Both the position numbers and the translations under genes were made by a program. A stretch of 25,246 nt of DNA, taken from the NCBI GenBank assembly GCA_025458585.1, contig JALOSD010000077.1, positions 1 to 25,246 of the forward strand, written 5' to 3'. Numbering within the stretch: position 1 is the first letter of the stretch; the number at the start of each line of letters is the position of its first letter. Shown here piece after piece: positions 7,248 through 15,433 of the stretch. The notes beneath the pieces are model-generated. The model did no database searches and had not been told where the DNA came from. It was given only the letters and a program-made list of their open reading frames with translations. The DNA comes from Burkholderiaceae bacterium. GTDB lineage: Bacteria; Pseudomonadota; Gammaproteobacteria; Burkholderiales; Burkholderiaceae_C.

Positions 7248-7838
7248 ATGAACACGACCATCAGCCGCTACCCCGTGCCCGAGCTGAAGGACCTGCCCGA
7301 CGACATCCGCGAGCGCATCCTCGAGGTGCAGTCGAAGGCCGGCTTCGTGCCCAACGTGTTCCTGGCGCTCGCGCACCGCCCGGCCGAGTGGCGCGCCTTC
7401 TTCGCCTACCACGACGCGCTGATGCTCAAGGACACCGGCTCGCTGACCAAGGGCGACCGCGAGATGATCGTCACCGCGACCAGCGCCGCCAACCACTGCC
7501 TGTACTGCGTCGTCGCGCACGGCGCCATCCTGCGCATCTACGAGAAGAAGCCGCTGGTGGCCGACCAGGTGGCCGTGAACCACCGCAAGGCCGACATCAC
7601 GCCGCGGCAGCGCGCGATGCTCGACTTCGCGCTCAAGGTGTGCCTGCGCTCGCACGAGGTCGACGACGCCGACTTCGACGCGCTGCGCGCGCACGGCTAC
7701 GACGACGAGGACGCCTGGGACATCGCCGCGATCACGGCGTTCTTCGGCCTGTCGAACCGCATGGCCAACGTCACCGGCATGCGGCCGAACGACGAGTTCT
7801 ACCTGATGGGACGCGCGCCGAAGGCGAAGAAGGACTGA
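7248..7838 (+). CDS. Peroxidase-related enzyme, AhpD-like (carboxymuconolactone decarboxylase fold)
   Basis: This 196-residue protein has the AhpD redox signature NHCLYCVVAHG, with Cys84, Cys87 and His91 forming the expected proton-relay/disulfide centre. The N-terminal RYPVPELKDLPDDIRERI and the C-terminal GLSNRMANVTGMRPNDEFYLMGR match the all-alpha peroxidase-related subfamily (TIGR01926 type). Members of this fold reduce peroxides using an external dithiol donor, but physiological substrates for this subfamily are largely unknown. A GGAG site lies just ahead of the ATG. It sits between msbA and a lipid kinase gene that follows after 9 bases, hinting at a small envelope or lipid-related operon. 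Confidence 0.85.
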   Translation: MNTTISRYPVPELKDLPDDIRERILEVQSKAGFVPNVFLALAHRPAEWRAFFAYHDALMLKDTGSLTKGDREMIVTATSAANHCLYCVVAHGAILRIYEKKPLVADQVAVNHRKADITPRQRAMLDFALKVCLRSHEVDDADFDALRAHGYDDEDAWDIAAITAFFGLSNRMANVTGMRPNDEFYLMGRAPKAKKD

Positions 7839-7847
7839 CGTCGGGCC

Positions 7848-8753
7848 GTGGAGCGCGACGCGGCGCCGGGCGCGCTGGTGCTGCTCAACCGCGCCGCCGG
7901 CGGAGGCCGCGCGGCGCGGCTGGAAGCCTCGATGCGCGACGCCACGCGCCGCCTGGCACCCGCAGCGGCGTTCGCAGCCACCTCGACGATCGACGAGGCG
8001 CGCCGGCGCGTCGAGGCCCTGGCGGCGGGCACGCGCATCGTCGTCGCCGGGGGGGACGGCACGGTGCACGCCCTGCTGCCGGCCCTGGTCGCGGGTAGTC
8101 ACGAGCTCGCGCTGGTGGCCGCCGGCAGCGGCAGCGACACCGCGCGCGCCTTCGGCGTGAGGGCACTCGCCTGGGCCGACGCGCTGCGCGTCGGCCTGCA
8201 CGGGGCGGCACGTCCGATCGACCTCGCGCGCGTGCGCACCGAGCACGAACGGGCACTGGTCGTCTCGAGCCTGTGCATCGGCTTCGACGCCGCGATCGCC
8301 GAGCGCGCACGCCGCGGCCCGCGCGTTCTCGGCGGGCTCGCGCGCTATCTGCTCGCGACCTTGGCCGAGATCGCGCACCTGCGCCCGTACCGGGTGCGCG
8401 TCAGCGCCGACGCACGCCTGCTGCACGACGGCGACGCACTGTTCGCGTCGGCGCTGAACACGCCCACCTACGGCGGCGGCATGCCGGTGATGCCCGCCGC
8501 GACGATCGACGACGGCCGGCTCGACGTCGTCGTCGCCGGGCGGTTCGGGCGCCTCGGCGCGCTCGCGATGCTGCCGCGCCTGCTGCTCGGCCGCCACCTC
8601 GGCCACCCGCGCGTGCAGCACGCGCGCCTCGCGTCGCTGCGCGTGAGCGCCGACGCGCCGCTGCCGCTGGCCGCCGACGGCGAGCCAATGCGCGCGGCGC
8701 GCCACGTCGAGGTCGACGTGTGGCCGGCGGCGCTGCGCGTCGTGACCGCCTGA
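7848..8753 (+). CDS. Diacylglycerol kinase-family lipid kinase (YegS-like)
   Basis: This cytoplasmic protein of 301 residues has the DAGK catalytic domain. Its N-terminal LVLLNRAAGGGRA is the P-loop-like LxNPxxG region, with Arg-Ala in place of Asn-Pro. IVVAGGDGTVHALLPALV carries the catalytic GGDGT motif, and LVAAGSGSDTARAFG corresponds to the usual GTGNDxAR with Ser replacing Asn. A C-terminal beta-sandwich (SLCIGFDAAIAERAR; TPTYGGGMPVMPAA; LPLAADGEPM) completes the YegS/BmrU architecture. The likely reaction is ATP-dependent phosphorylation of a lipid such as diacylglycerol; the true substrate cannot be read from sequence. The start is a GTG at 7848, 9 bases after the previous stop, so the genes are probably co-transcribed. 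Confidence 0.85.
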   Translation: MERDAAPGALVLLNRAAGGGRAARLEASMRDATRRLAPAAAFAATSTIDEARRRVEALAAGTRIVVAGGDGTVHALLPALVAGSHELALVAAGSGSDTARAFGVRALAWADALRVGLHGAARPIDLARVRTEHERALVVSSLCIGFDAAIAERARRGPRVLGGLARYLLATLAEIAHLRPYRVRVSADARLLHDGDALFASALNTPTYGGGMPVMPAATIDDGRLDVVVAGRFGRLGALAMLPRLLLGRHLGHPRVQHARLASLRVSADAPLPLAADGEPMRAARHVEVDVWPAALRVVTA

Positions 8754-8846
8754 GGCCGCGGCTCGCGCGCCGCCCGACGAAGACGCACGTGGGCGCCGTG
8801 GCCAAGGAAGCGCCCGGCCGCCCCAAGTTGCCTTGACCCCTCGGTC

Positions 8847-8866
8847 GCGGGCCGGGCGCAGCCCGC
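8847..8866. terminator. GC-rich hairpin between convergent genes
   Basis: GCGGGC (8847-8852) and GCCCGC (8861-8866) form a 6-bp stem with an 8-base loop in the 123-base gap between the converging lipid kinase and racemase genes. There is no U-run on either side, so it would be an atypical intrinsic terminator. The rest of this gap shows nothing recognisable. Confidence 0.3.
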
Positions 8867-8876
8867 CCCGGGGAAC

Positions 8877-9629
8877 TCAGCGCGCGGCGTCGGCAGGTGG
8901 CCAGCCCAGCGGCGCCGCCCAGCCGGTGTAGCCCTTCGGCAGCGGCGCTGCGTAGTCGCCGCGCTTGGACGTGCGCATCCCCAGCGCCGCGAGGGCCTCG
9001 GCGAACTTGACCGCCACCGCCACACCGTCGATCACCGGCACGCCGAGGCGCTGCTCGAGCGCGCGGCACAGCGGCGCCATGCCGGCGCAGCCGAGCACGA
9101 TCGCCCCGCTGCCGTCGCGCTCGAGCGCTGCGGCGGCGGCGCCTTCGATCGCGCCGACGGTCGCCGGCCCGCACGCCTCGAGCTCGAGCACCGGGATGTC
9201 GGTGCCGTGGATGCCGCGGCACTGGCGCTCGAAGCCGTAGCGCTGCACGAGCCGCTCGGCGATGACGCAGGTGCGCGTCATCGTCGTGACGACGGAGAAG
9301 CCGGTGGCCACGAACGACGCCGCGTGGAACGCGGCCTCGGCGATGCCGAGCACCGGCGCGTCGACCGCCTCGCGCGCGGCGTCGAGGCCGGGGTCCCCGA
9401 AACACGCGACAACGACCGCCGACGGCTGCCAGGACGCGGCCAGGCGCACCTGCTCGGCGACGCCGGCGGCAGCGAACGCCTCGTCGTAGTGGCCCTCGAT
9501 CGACAGCGGCCCGAAGCTGGGTTGCACCGGCACGATCTCGGTGCCCGCAGCCGCCACCTCGCGCGCCGCGGCGGCGATCGACGCGGTCATCGGCGCCGAC
9601 GTATTGGGGTTGACGAGCAGGATCTTCAT
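8877..9629 (-). CDS. Asp/Glu/hydantoin racemase-family protein (allantoin or hydantoin racemase-like)
   Basis: This 250-residue protein belongs to the cofactor-independent two-cysteine racemase family. The N-terminus MKILLVNPNTSAPMT is diagnostic of the hydantoin/allantoin racemase branch. The catalytic cysteines are Cys76 in VVVACFGDPGLDAARE and Cys181 in IVLGCAGMAPLC. GIAEAAFHAASFVATGFSVVT is also typical. The ATG at 9629 aligns with this conserved N-terminus; upstream in-frame Met codons would add unrelated sequence. The gene diverges from the Dpp-type transporter, and allA and an M20 carbamoyl hydrolase lie 7 kb away, so interconversion of allantoin or another 5-substituted hydantoin enantiomer is a reasonable guess. 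Maleate isomerase-type activity cannot be excluded. Confidence 0.85.
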   Translation of the reverse strand: MKILLVNPNTSAPMTASIAAAAREVAAAGTEIVPVQPSFGPLSIEGHYDEAFAAAGVAEQVRLAASWQPSAVVVACFGDPGLDAAREAVDAPVLGIAEAAFHAASFVATGFSVVTTMTRTCVIAERLVQRYGFERQCRGIHGTDIPVLELEACGPATVGAIEGAAAAALERDGSGAIVLGCAGMAPLCRALEQRLGVPVIDGVAVAVKFAEALAALGMRTSKRGDYAAPLPKGYTGWAAPLGWPPADAAR

Positions 9630-9657
9630 GGGGCGCTGTGGCATTCTCATGGTGCAT

Positions 9658-9668
9658 TTTGCATACAA
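9658..9668. promoter_or_regulatory. Candidate GntR/FCD operator, copy 1 (TTTGCATACAA)
   Basis: The near-palindrome TTTTGCATACAAAA (9657-9670) lies 28 bases upstream of the racemase start. It resembles the TTGTATACAA-type operators bound by FCD-subfamily GntR proteins. The identical 11-mer recurs at 9736. An FCD regulator is encoded in the same locus at 18421. The assignment rests on motif resemblance and repetition only. Confidence 0.5.
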
Positions 9669-9725
9669 AAACGTCCGCCGATCGACGGGCGTGCGCTGCA
9701 AAGGTGCACCACAGGGCGTCCACGC

Positions 9726-9741
9726 TGGCACATCGTTTGCA
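9726..9741 (+). promoter_or_regulatory. Sigma-54 (RpoN) -24/-12 promoter of the Dpp-type transporter operon
   Basis: TGGCAC-ATCGT-TTGCA matches the sigma-54 consensus TGGCAC-N5-TTGCW, with correct spacing between the invariant GG and GC. Transcription would begin near 9752, about 100 bases before the binding-protein ATG at 9851. Sigma-54 control by an NtrC-like activator is common for nitrogen-source uptake, which fits the ureide genes around it. Possible NtrC-like half sites, TGGTGCA (9650-9656) and TGCACCA (9705-9711), lie upstream, but they are not arranged as a normal dyad. Confidence 0.7.
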
Positions 9742-9746
9742 TACAA
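9736..9746. promoter_or_regulatory. Candidate GntR/FCD operator, copy 2, overlapping the -12 box
   Basis: This is an exact second copy of TTTGCATACAA, 78 bp from the first. It covers the GC of the sigma-54 -12 element, so a protein bound here would be expected to block promoter recognition. The two copies flank the divergent promoter region between the racemase gene and the transporter operon. Confidence 0.5.
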
Positions 9747-9850
9747 CTGCGCATGCACGCCGCGTGCCGTCGTGGCCGGCGCGGCGTCGATGCGCTGCGG
9801 GTCCACTCTGCGGGCTCGCAAGGTTCGTTCCTTCCCACACAGGAGTCGAG

Positions 9851-11447
9851 ATGACCCGTTCTGCCCCCCTGCCGCGACGCGGCGCCTTCGCCGCCCTGTG
9901 CGTGGCGGCGGCACTCGCCGTCGGCGCCGCCGCGCCCGCCGCCGCGCAGGAGAAGGTCCTGCGCATTGCGATGACCGCCGCCGACATCCCGCGCACGCTC
10001 GGCCAGCCCGACCAGGGCTTCGAGGGCAACCGCTTTACCGGCATCCCGATGTACGACGCGCTGACGCACTGGGACCTGTCGAAGGCCGACGCGCCGAGCG
10101 TGCTCATTCCGGGGCTGGCGCTGAGCTGGGCGGTGCGCCGACGCCGTCGTGTGGAACGTGCGCAAGGTGCTCGACCAGCAGGCGCCCCATTTCGACGCCA
10201 GCCAGGTCGGCGTCACGGCGTCGCGCATGCCGACGCTGCGCAGCGCGCGCAAGATCGACAACCTGACGGTCGAGCTGACGACGAGCGAGCCCGACTCGTT
10301 CCTGCCGCTGAACCTGACCAACCTGTTCATGGCCTCGCCGGCGCACTGGGACGCCAAGCTCAAGGCCGTGCCCGCGGGCGTGACCGACCCGGCCGAGCGC
10401 GCGAAGCAGGCCTGGACCGCGTTCGCCGCCGACGCGTCGGGCACGGGCCCCTTCAGGATGGCGCGCTTCGTGCCGCGCGAGCGGCTCGAAATCGTCGCCA
10501 ACAAGGCCTACTGGGACCCGAAGCGCACGCCGAAGATCGACCGCGTCGTGATGCTGCCCATGCCCGAGGCGAACGCGCGCACGGCGGCGCTGCTGTCCGG
10601 GCAGGTCGACTGGATCGAGGCCCCGGCACCCGACGCGATGCCGCAGATCCGCCAGCGCGGGTTCACGGTCTACAGCAACGCGCAGCCGCACGTCTGGCCG
10701 TGGCAGCTGTCGTTCGCCGAAGGCTCGCCCTGGCTCGACAAGCGCGTACGCCAGGCCGCGAACCTGTGCGTCGACCGTGCCGGGCTGCAGCAGCTGCTCG
10801 GCGGCATGATGGCGATTCCGAAGGGCACCGTGCCGCCGGGCCACCCGTGGTGGGGTAACCCCGGCTTCGACATTCGCTACGACGTTCCGGCGGCGCAGAA
10901 GCTGATGCAGGAGGCCGGCTTCTCGGCGCAGCGGCCGGTGCGCGTGAAGGTGCAGATCTCGGCGTCGGGCTCGGGCCAGATGCAGCCGCTGCCGATGAAC
11001 GAGTTCGTGCAGCAGTCGCTCAAGCAGTGCTTCTTCGACGTGCAGTTCGACGTCATCGAGTGGAACACCCTGTTCACGAACTGGCGCCGCGGCGCGAAGG
11101 ACCCGACGGCCAACGGCGCGCACGCGATCAACGTCAGCTTCGCGGCGATGGACCCGTTCTTCGCGATGGTGCGCTTCACGAGCACCAAGACGTTCCCGCC
11201 GGTGTCGAACAACTGGGGCTATTTCGGCAACGCCGAGTTCGACAAGCTGATCGCCGACGCGCGCACCGCGTTCGACGATAGACAGCGCGACGCCGCGCTC
11301 GCCAAGCTGCACGCGCGCATCGTCGAGGAGGCGCCGTTCGTGTGGATCGCGCACGACGTCGGCCCGCGGGCGATGAGCGCCAAGGTGAAGAACGTGGTGC
11401 AGCCGCGCAGCTGGTTCATCGACATCGCGCCGATGACGATCGAGTGA
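9851..11447 (+). pseudogene. Dpp/Opp-type ABC transporter substrate-binding protein, broken by internal deletion and frameshift
   Basis: The gene starts at ATG 9851 after AGGAG, with a signal peptide ending near AAPAAAQ. It reads through EKVLRIAMTAADIPRTLGQ and LIPGLALSWAV in one frame to about 10135. The family sequence then resumes in the next frame from ADAVVWNVRKVLDQ (about 10137) to the stop at 11447. The conserved stretch normally found between these two points in SBP_bac_5 proteins (the W-T-F-x-L-R-x-G-V-x-F-H-D-G region, about 25 residues) is missing. The lost length must be 3n+2 bases. The downstream part is otherwise intact (MARFVPRERLEIVANKAYW; RQAANLCVDRAGLQQLL). An intact version would capture a peptide-like or ureide substrate in the periplasm for the permeases downstream. 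An assembly error is the main alternative. Confidence 0.85.
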
Positions 11448-11456
11448 GCGTGCCGG

Positions 11457-11482
11457 GGCGGCGCGCCGAAGGGCGCGCCGCC
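11457..11482 (+). terminator. Strong hairpin between binding-protein and permease genes
   Basis: GGCGGCGCGCC (11457-11467) and GGCGCGCCGCC (11472-11482) form a perfect 11-bp stem closed by a GAAG loop, 9 bases after the binding-protein stop. There is no U-run, so it more likely protects upstream mRNA or partly attenuates transcription than ends it. This would raise binding-protein level relative to the permeases, as in many binding-protein operons. Confidence 0.55.
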
Positions 11483-11512
11483 GCCGGGTCCGCCTAGCCA
11501 CGCCGACCGCCG

Positions 11513-12466
11513 ATGATCGCGTTCCTGTTGCGACGCCTGCTCTACACGCTGCCAATCATGCTCGGCGTGGCGCTGGTGTGCTTCGCGCTGGTGCACCTGT
11601 CGCCGGGCGATCCGCTGGTGTCGATCCTGCCGCCCGACGCGTCGGCGGACCTGCAGAACCAGCTGCGCACGCTGTACGGCTTCGACCGCTCGTACCCCGA
11701 GCAGTTCGCGAGCTGGATCTGGCGCGCGCTGCAGGGCGATCTCGGCACGTCGATCGCCACCGGCCGCTCGGTGACCGAGGAGGTGCTCAAGGCGGTGGGC
11801 AACACGCTGCGGCTGGCGGTGCTCGCGACGCTGATCGGTTTCGTGCTCGGCTGCCTGTTCGGGTTCGTCGCGGGCTATTTCCAGAACTCGTGGGTCGACA
11901 AGGCCGCGTCGCTGACGTCGGTGCTCGGGGTCAGCGTGCCGCACTACTGGCTCGGCATGGTGCTCGTCATCGTGTTCGCGGTGCAGCTCAACTGGCTGCC
12001 GCCGAGCGGCGCCGGACCGGGCAGCTCGGCCGACTGGGCCTGGGACTGGGAGCACCTGCGCCACATGATCCTGCCCGCGGTGACGATGAGCGTGATCCCG
12101 ATGGGCATCATCGCGCGCACGGTGCGCGCGCTCGTCGCCGAGATCCTGGCGCAGGAGTTCATCGTCGGCCTGCGCGCGAAAGGCCTGACCGACCTCGGCA
12201 TCTTCTGGCACGTCGTCAAGAACGCCGCGCCGACCGCGCTCGCCGTGATGGGCCTGCAGCTCGGCTACCTGCTTGGCGGCTCGATCCTGATCGAGACCGT
12301 GTTCTCGTGGCCGGGCACCGGATTCCTGCTCAACAGCGCGATCTTCCAGCGCGACCTGCCGCTGCTGCAGGGCACGATCCTCGTGCTCGCGACGTTCTTC
12401 GTGTTGCTCAACCTCGTCGTCGACATCGTGCAGACCTTGCTCGACCCGCGCATCGCGCGCGCCTGA
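11513..12466 (+). CDS. ABC transporter permease, DppB/OppB type
   Basis: This inner-membrane permease has 317 residues. The N-terminus MIAFLLRRLLYTLPIMLGVALVCF and the LSPGDPL motif are standard for the DppB/OppB/GsiC family. About six transmembrane helices are visible. The EAA-loop region contains EFIVGLRAKGLTDLGIFWHVVKNA, which docks onto the ATPases. The ending ETVFSWPGTGFLLNSAIFQRDLPLLQG is also typical. It lies 65 bases after the broken binding-protein gene, across a strong hairpin, and 13 bases before the second permease. The substrate is not readable from the permease; context suggests ureides or small peptides. Confidence 0.92.
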   Translation: MIAFLLRRLLYTLPIMLGVALVCFALVHLSPGDPLVSILPPDASADLQNQLRTLYGFDRSYPEQFASWIWRALQGDLGTSIATGRSVTEEVLKAVGNTLRLAVLATLIGFVLGCLFGFVAGYFQNSWVDKAASLTSVLGVSVPHYWLGMVLVIVFAVQLNWLPPSGAGPGSSADWAWDWEHLRHMILPAVTMSVIPMGIIARTVRALVAEILAQEFIVGLRAKGLTDLGIFWHVVKNAAPTALAVMGLQLGYLLGGSILIETVFSWPGTGFLLNSAIFQRDLPLLQGTILVLATFFVLLNLVVDIVQTLLDPRIARA

Positions 12467-12479
12467 TCGTCAGCCCACG

Positions 12480-13373
12480 ATGCTCAACGTCGCGGTCGAC
12501 ACCAGCAAGGTCCCTGCGGTCGCCTTCGAGCGCTCGCCGGGCTACTGGCAGACGGTCGGGCGGCGCTTCCTGCGCGACCCGGTCGCGGTCGGCGCCGCCA
12601 TCGTCGTCCTGCTGCTGCTCGGCCTGGCCGTGTTCGGGCACTGGCTCGCGCCAGCCGACCCGTACCAGTCGTCGATGCTCAAGCGCCTGAAGCCGATCGG
12701 CTTCGAAGGCCACCCGCTCGGCACCGACGAGCTCGGCCGCGACCTGCTGTCGCGCCTGATGGTGGGCGCCCGCCTGAGCCTGTTCATGGGCATCACGCCG
12801 GTCGTGTGCGCGTTCGTGCTCGGCTCCGTCATCGGCATCGTCGCCGGGTATGCCGGGGGTGCGACGAACACGCTGATCATGCGCACGATCGACGTGTTCT
12901 ACGCCTTCCCGTCGGTGCTGCTGGCGATCGCGCTGTCGGGCGCGCTGGGCGCGGGCATCACGAACTCGCTGATCTCGCTGACGATCGTGTTCATCCCGCC
13001 GATCGCACGCGTCGCCGAGAGCGTCACGACGCAGATCCGCAACCGCGACTTCGTCGAGGCCGCGCGCGCCTCGGGCGCGAGCGCGTTCACGATCGTGCGC
13101 GTGCACGTGCTCGGCAACGTGCTCGGGCCGATCTTCGTCTACGCGACGAGCCTGATCGCGGTGTCGATGATCCTCGCCTCGGGCCTGAGCTTCCTCGGCC
13201 TGGGCGTCAAGCCGCCCGAGCCCGAGTGGGGCCTGATGCTCAACACGCTGCGCACCGCGATCTACGTGCAGCCGTGGATCGCGGCGCTGCCGGGCGTGAT
13301 GATCTTCGTCACCTCGATCGCGTTCAACCTGCTGGCCGACGGCCTGCGCTCGGCGATGGAGATCAAGCAGTGA
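12480..13373 (+). CDS. ABC transporter permease, DppC/OppC type
   Basis: This 297-residue second permease has an N-terminal cytoplasmic stretch, then a first helix VGAAIVVLLLLGLAVFGHWLA. PLGTDELGRDLLSRLMVGARLSL follows, a hallmark of the DppC/OppC family, then five more helices. The EAA-type coupling segment is NRDFVEAARASGASAFTIVRVHVL. The C-terminal GLSFLGLGVKPPEPEWG is likewise diagnostic. Its TGA overlaps the GTG start of the next ATPase gene (GTGA), showing tight translational coupling. Confidence 0.92.
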   Translation: MLNVAVDTSKVPAVAFERSPGYWQTVGRRFLRDPVAVGAAIVVLLLLGLAVFGHWLAPADPYQSSMLKRLKPIGFEGHPLGTDELGRDLLSRLMVGARLSLFMGITPVVCAFVLGSVIGIVAGYAGGATNTLIMRTIDVFYAFPSVLLAIALSGALGAGITNSLISLTIVFIPPIARVAESVTTQIRNRDFVEAARASGASAFTIVRVHVLGNVLGPIFVYATSLIAVSMILASGLSFLGLGVKPPEPEWGLMLNTLRTAIYVQPWIAALPGVMIFVTSIAFNLLADGLRSAMEIKQ

Positions 13374-14407
13374 CGCTGCCGAGCGACGACCTGGGCGGCC
13401 CGGCGCAGCCGCTGCTCGAGGTGCGCGACCTCGTCAAGCACTTCCCGCTGAAGAAGGACGTGTTCGGCCGCGGCGGCGGCGTCGTGCGCGCCGTCGACGG
13501 CGTGAGCTTTCGCGTGCGCAAGGGCGAGACGCTCGGCGTCGTCGGCGAGTCGGGCTGCGGCAAGAGCACGACGGCGAGGCTGCTGATGCACCTGATCGAG
13601 CCCGACGGCGGCGAGATCGTGTTCGACGGCGCCACCGTCGGCAGCCGCGACCTGAGCCTCAAGCAGTTCCGCCGCCAGGCGCAGATGGTGTTCCAGGACA
13701 GTTATGCCTCGCTGAACCCGAGGCTGACGATCGAGGACTCGATCGCCTTCGCGCCGCAGGTGCACGGCGTGCCCCACCGCGAGGCGGTCGAGCGCGCGCG
13801 CAGCCTGCTCGCGCGCGTGGGCCTCGAGCCTCGGCGCTTCGCCGAGCGCTACCCGCACGAACTGTCGGGCGGGCAGCGGCAACGCGTCAACATCGCCCGC
13901 GCGCTCGCCCTCGAGCCGCGCCTGATCCTGCTCGACGAGGCGGTGTCGGCGCTCGACAAGTCGGTCGAGGCGCAGGTGCTGAACCTGCTGCTCGACCTGA
14001 AGGACGAGTTCGGCCTGACCTACGTCTTCATCAGCCACGACCTCAACGTCGTCGAGTACATGAGCGACCGCGTGATGGTGATGTACCTCGGGCGCGTGGC
14101 CGAGATCGGCGACAGCGACGTGCTGTTCAGGGCGCCGAAGCACCCCTACACGCGGGCTCTGCTGAGCTCGATCCCGTCGATGGACCCCGACCGCCGCACC
14201 GAGCGCCCGCCGCTTTCGGGCGACCCGCCGAACCCGATCAACCCGCCGAGCGGCTGCCGCTTCCACACCCGCTGCCCGAAGGCACACGCCGTCTGCTCGC
14301 AACGTGAGCCGACGCTCAGCGGTGGCGCTCACACCGTCGCCTGCCTGATGCACGAACCCGGCAGCGGCCACCCCGAGGCGGCGCCGCTGCAGAAGGTCGC
14401 CGCATGA
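13370..14407 (+). CDS. ABC transporter ATP-binding protein, DppF/OppF type
   Basis: This 345-residue ATPase begins at a GTG overlapping the permease stop. The frame is open further upstream, but homology starts here (LLEVRDLVKHFPLKK). Motifs are Walker A GESGCGKST (59-67), signature LSGGQ (165-169), Walker B LILLDE (185-190) and His223 of the H-loop. The C-terminal oligopeptide-transporter extension contains PPNPINPPSGCRFHTRCPKA, whose cysteines in DppD/DppF proteins can bind an iron-sulfur cluster. It pairs with the next gene as the second, non-identical ATPase. The stop overlaps the next start (ATGA). Confidence 0.92.
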   Translation: MTLPSDDLGGPAQPLLEVRDLVKHFPLKKDVFGRGGGVVRAVDGVSFRVRKGETLGVVGESGCGKSTTARLLMHLIEPDGGEIVFDGATVGSRDLSLKQFRRQAQMVFQDSYASLNPRLTIEDSIAFAPQVHGVPHREAVERARSLLARVGLEPRRFAERYPHELSGGQRQRVNIARALALEPRLILLDEAVSALDKSVEAQVLNLLLDLKDEFGLTYVFISHDLNVVEYMSDRVMVMYLGRVAEIGDSDVLFRAPKHPYTRALLSSIPSMDPDRRTERPPLSGDPPNPINPPSGCRFHTRCPKAHAVCSQREPTLSGGAHTVACLMHEPGSGHPEAAPLQKVAA

Positions 14408-15426
14408 ACGCGTCCTCCACCGCGCCCTCCCCCGCGCCGAACGACGCGCCGTTCGTCGACATCCGCAGCCTGACGGTGACGTTCACCGGCGGGCGCAAGC
14501 CCGTGCAGGCGGTGGGCGGCGTCGACCTGCAGGTGCGGCGCGGCGAGGTCGTCGCACTGATCGGCGAGTCGGGCTCGGGCAAGAGCGTCACGCTGCGCTC
14601 GCTGCTGCGCCTGCACCCGCTGCGGCGCACGCAGATGGCCGGGCAGATGCTCGTCGGCGGGCAGGACGTGCTCGCGCTGTCGAACGGCGCGCTCGCCGAC
14701 TACCGCGGCAAGGTCGCGTCGATGATCTTCCAGGAGCCGCTGCTCGCGCTCGACCCCGTCTACACCGTGGGCGCGCAGATCGCCGAGGCGATCCGGCGCC
14801 ACGAGCCGGTGAGTGCTTCGGCAGCGCGCGCGCGCGCGAGGGAGCTGTTCGAGCGCGTGCAGATCCCCAGCCCCGAGCGCCGCCTCGACGCCTATCCGCA
14901 CGAGATGAGCGGCGGCATGCGCCAGCGCGCGATGATCGCGCTCGCGCTCGCCTGCCGCCCGCAGCTGCTGCTCGCCGACGAGCCGACGACCGCGCTCGAC
15001 GCCACCGTGCAGATCCAGGTGCTGCTGCTGCTGCGCGAGCTGCAGCGCGAGCTCGGGCTCGCGGTGATCTTCGTCACGCACGACATCGGCGCCGCGGTCG
15101 AGGTCGCCGACCGCATCGCGGTGATGTACGCCGGGCGCATCGTCGAGGAAGGGCCGGCGCGCGCGCTGATCCGCGAGCCGCGCCACCCGTACACCGTCGC
15201 GCTGCTCAAGAGCCGCGCGCACGGCACGATGGCCAAGGGCGGCCGGCTGGCAACCATCCCCGGCGCGCCGCCGGACCTGTCGGCGCTGCCTCCCGGCTGC
15301 GCCTTCGCCGAGCGCTGCACGCTCGCCGACGAGCGCTGCCGCGCCGTGCGCCCCGACGTCGTCCGCCTGGCGCCCGACCACAGCGCACGCTGCCTGCGCA
15401 CCGCCGACACCGCACTGGCCACCTGA
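14404..15426 (+). CDS. ABC transporter ATP-binding protein, DppD/OppD type
   Basis: This ATPase has 340 residues. Motifs include Walker A GESGSGKS (54-61), MIFQEPLLALDPVYTVG around the Q-loop, signature MSGGMRQR, Walker B LLLADEPTTALD and the H-loop in FVTHDIGAAVEVADRIAVMYAG. The C-terminal oligo_HPY-type extension has LPPGCAFAERCTLADERC, with the expected cysteine spacing. The gene overlaps the preceding ATPase by 4 bases and is followed after 7 bases by the amidase gene, so transporter and enzyme form one operon. Confidence 0.92.
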   Translation: MNASSTAPSPAPNDAPFVDIRSLTVTFTGGRKPVQAVGGVDLQVRRGEVVALIGESGSGKSVTLRSLLRLHPLRRTQMAGQMLVGGQDVLALSNGALADYRGKVASMIFQEPLLALDPVYTVGAQIAEAIRRHEPVSASAARARARELFERVQIPSPERRLDAYPHEMSGGMRQRAMIALALACRPQLLLADEPTTALDATVQIQVLLLLRELQRELGLAVIFVTHDIGAAVEVADRIAVMYAGRIVEEGPARALIREPRHPYTVALLKSRAHGTMAKGGRLATIPGAPPDLSALPPGCAFAERCTLADERCRAVRPDVVRLAPDHSARCLRTADTALAT

Positions 15427-15433
15427 GACCCCG

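Noticed and set aside
5475..8705. A 1076-codon open frame on the minus strand opposite msbA, the AhpD-like gene and the lipid kinase
   Set aside because: It is an artefact of very high GC at third codon positions. The composition is Arg/Ala/His/Gln-rich with no domain, and the plus-strand genes are clear family members.
9692..9712. GGTGCACC palindrome (9703-9710) as an NtrC binding site
   Set aside because: It contains half-site sequence but not the full spaced dyad, and it is too close to the -24 element for a normal enhancer. It is kept only as a remark under the sigma-54 promoter.
14820..14845. CG-alternating run within the DppD-type ATPase gene
   Set aside because: It is explained by consecutive Ala/Arg codons in a coding region, with no sign of phase variation.
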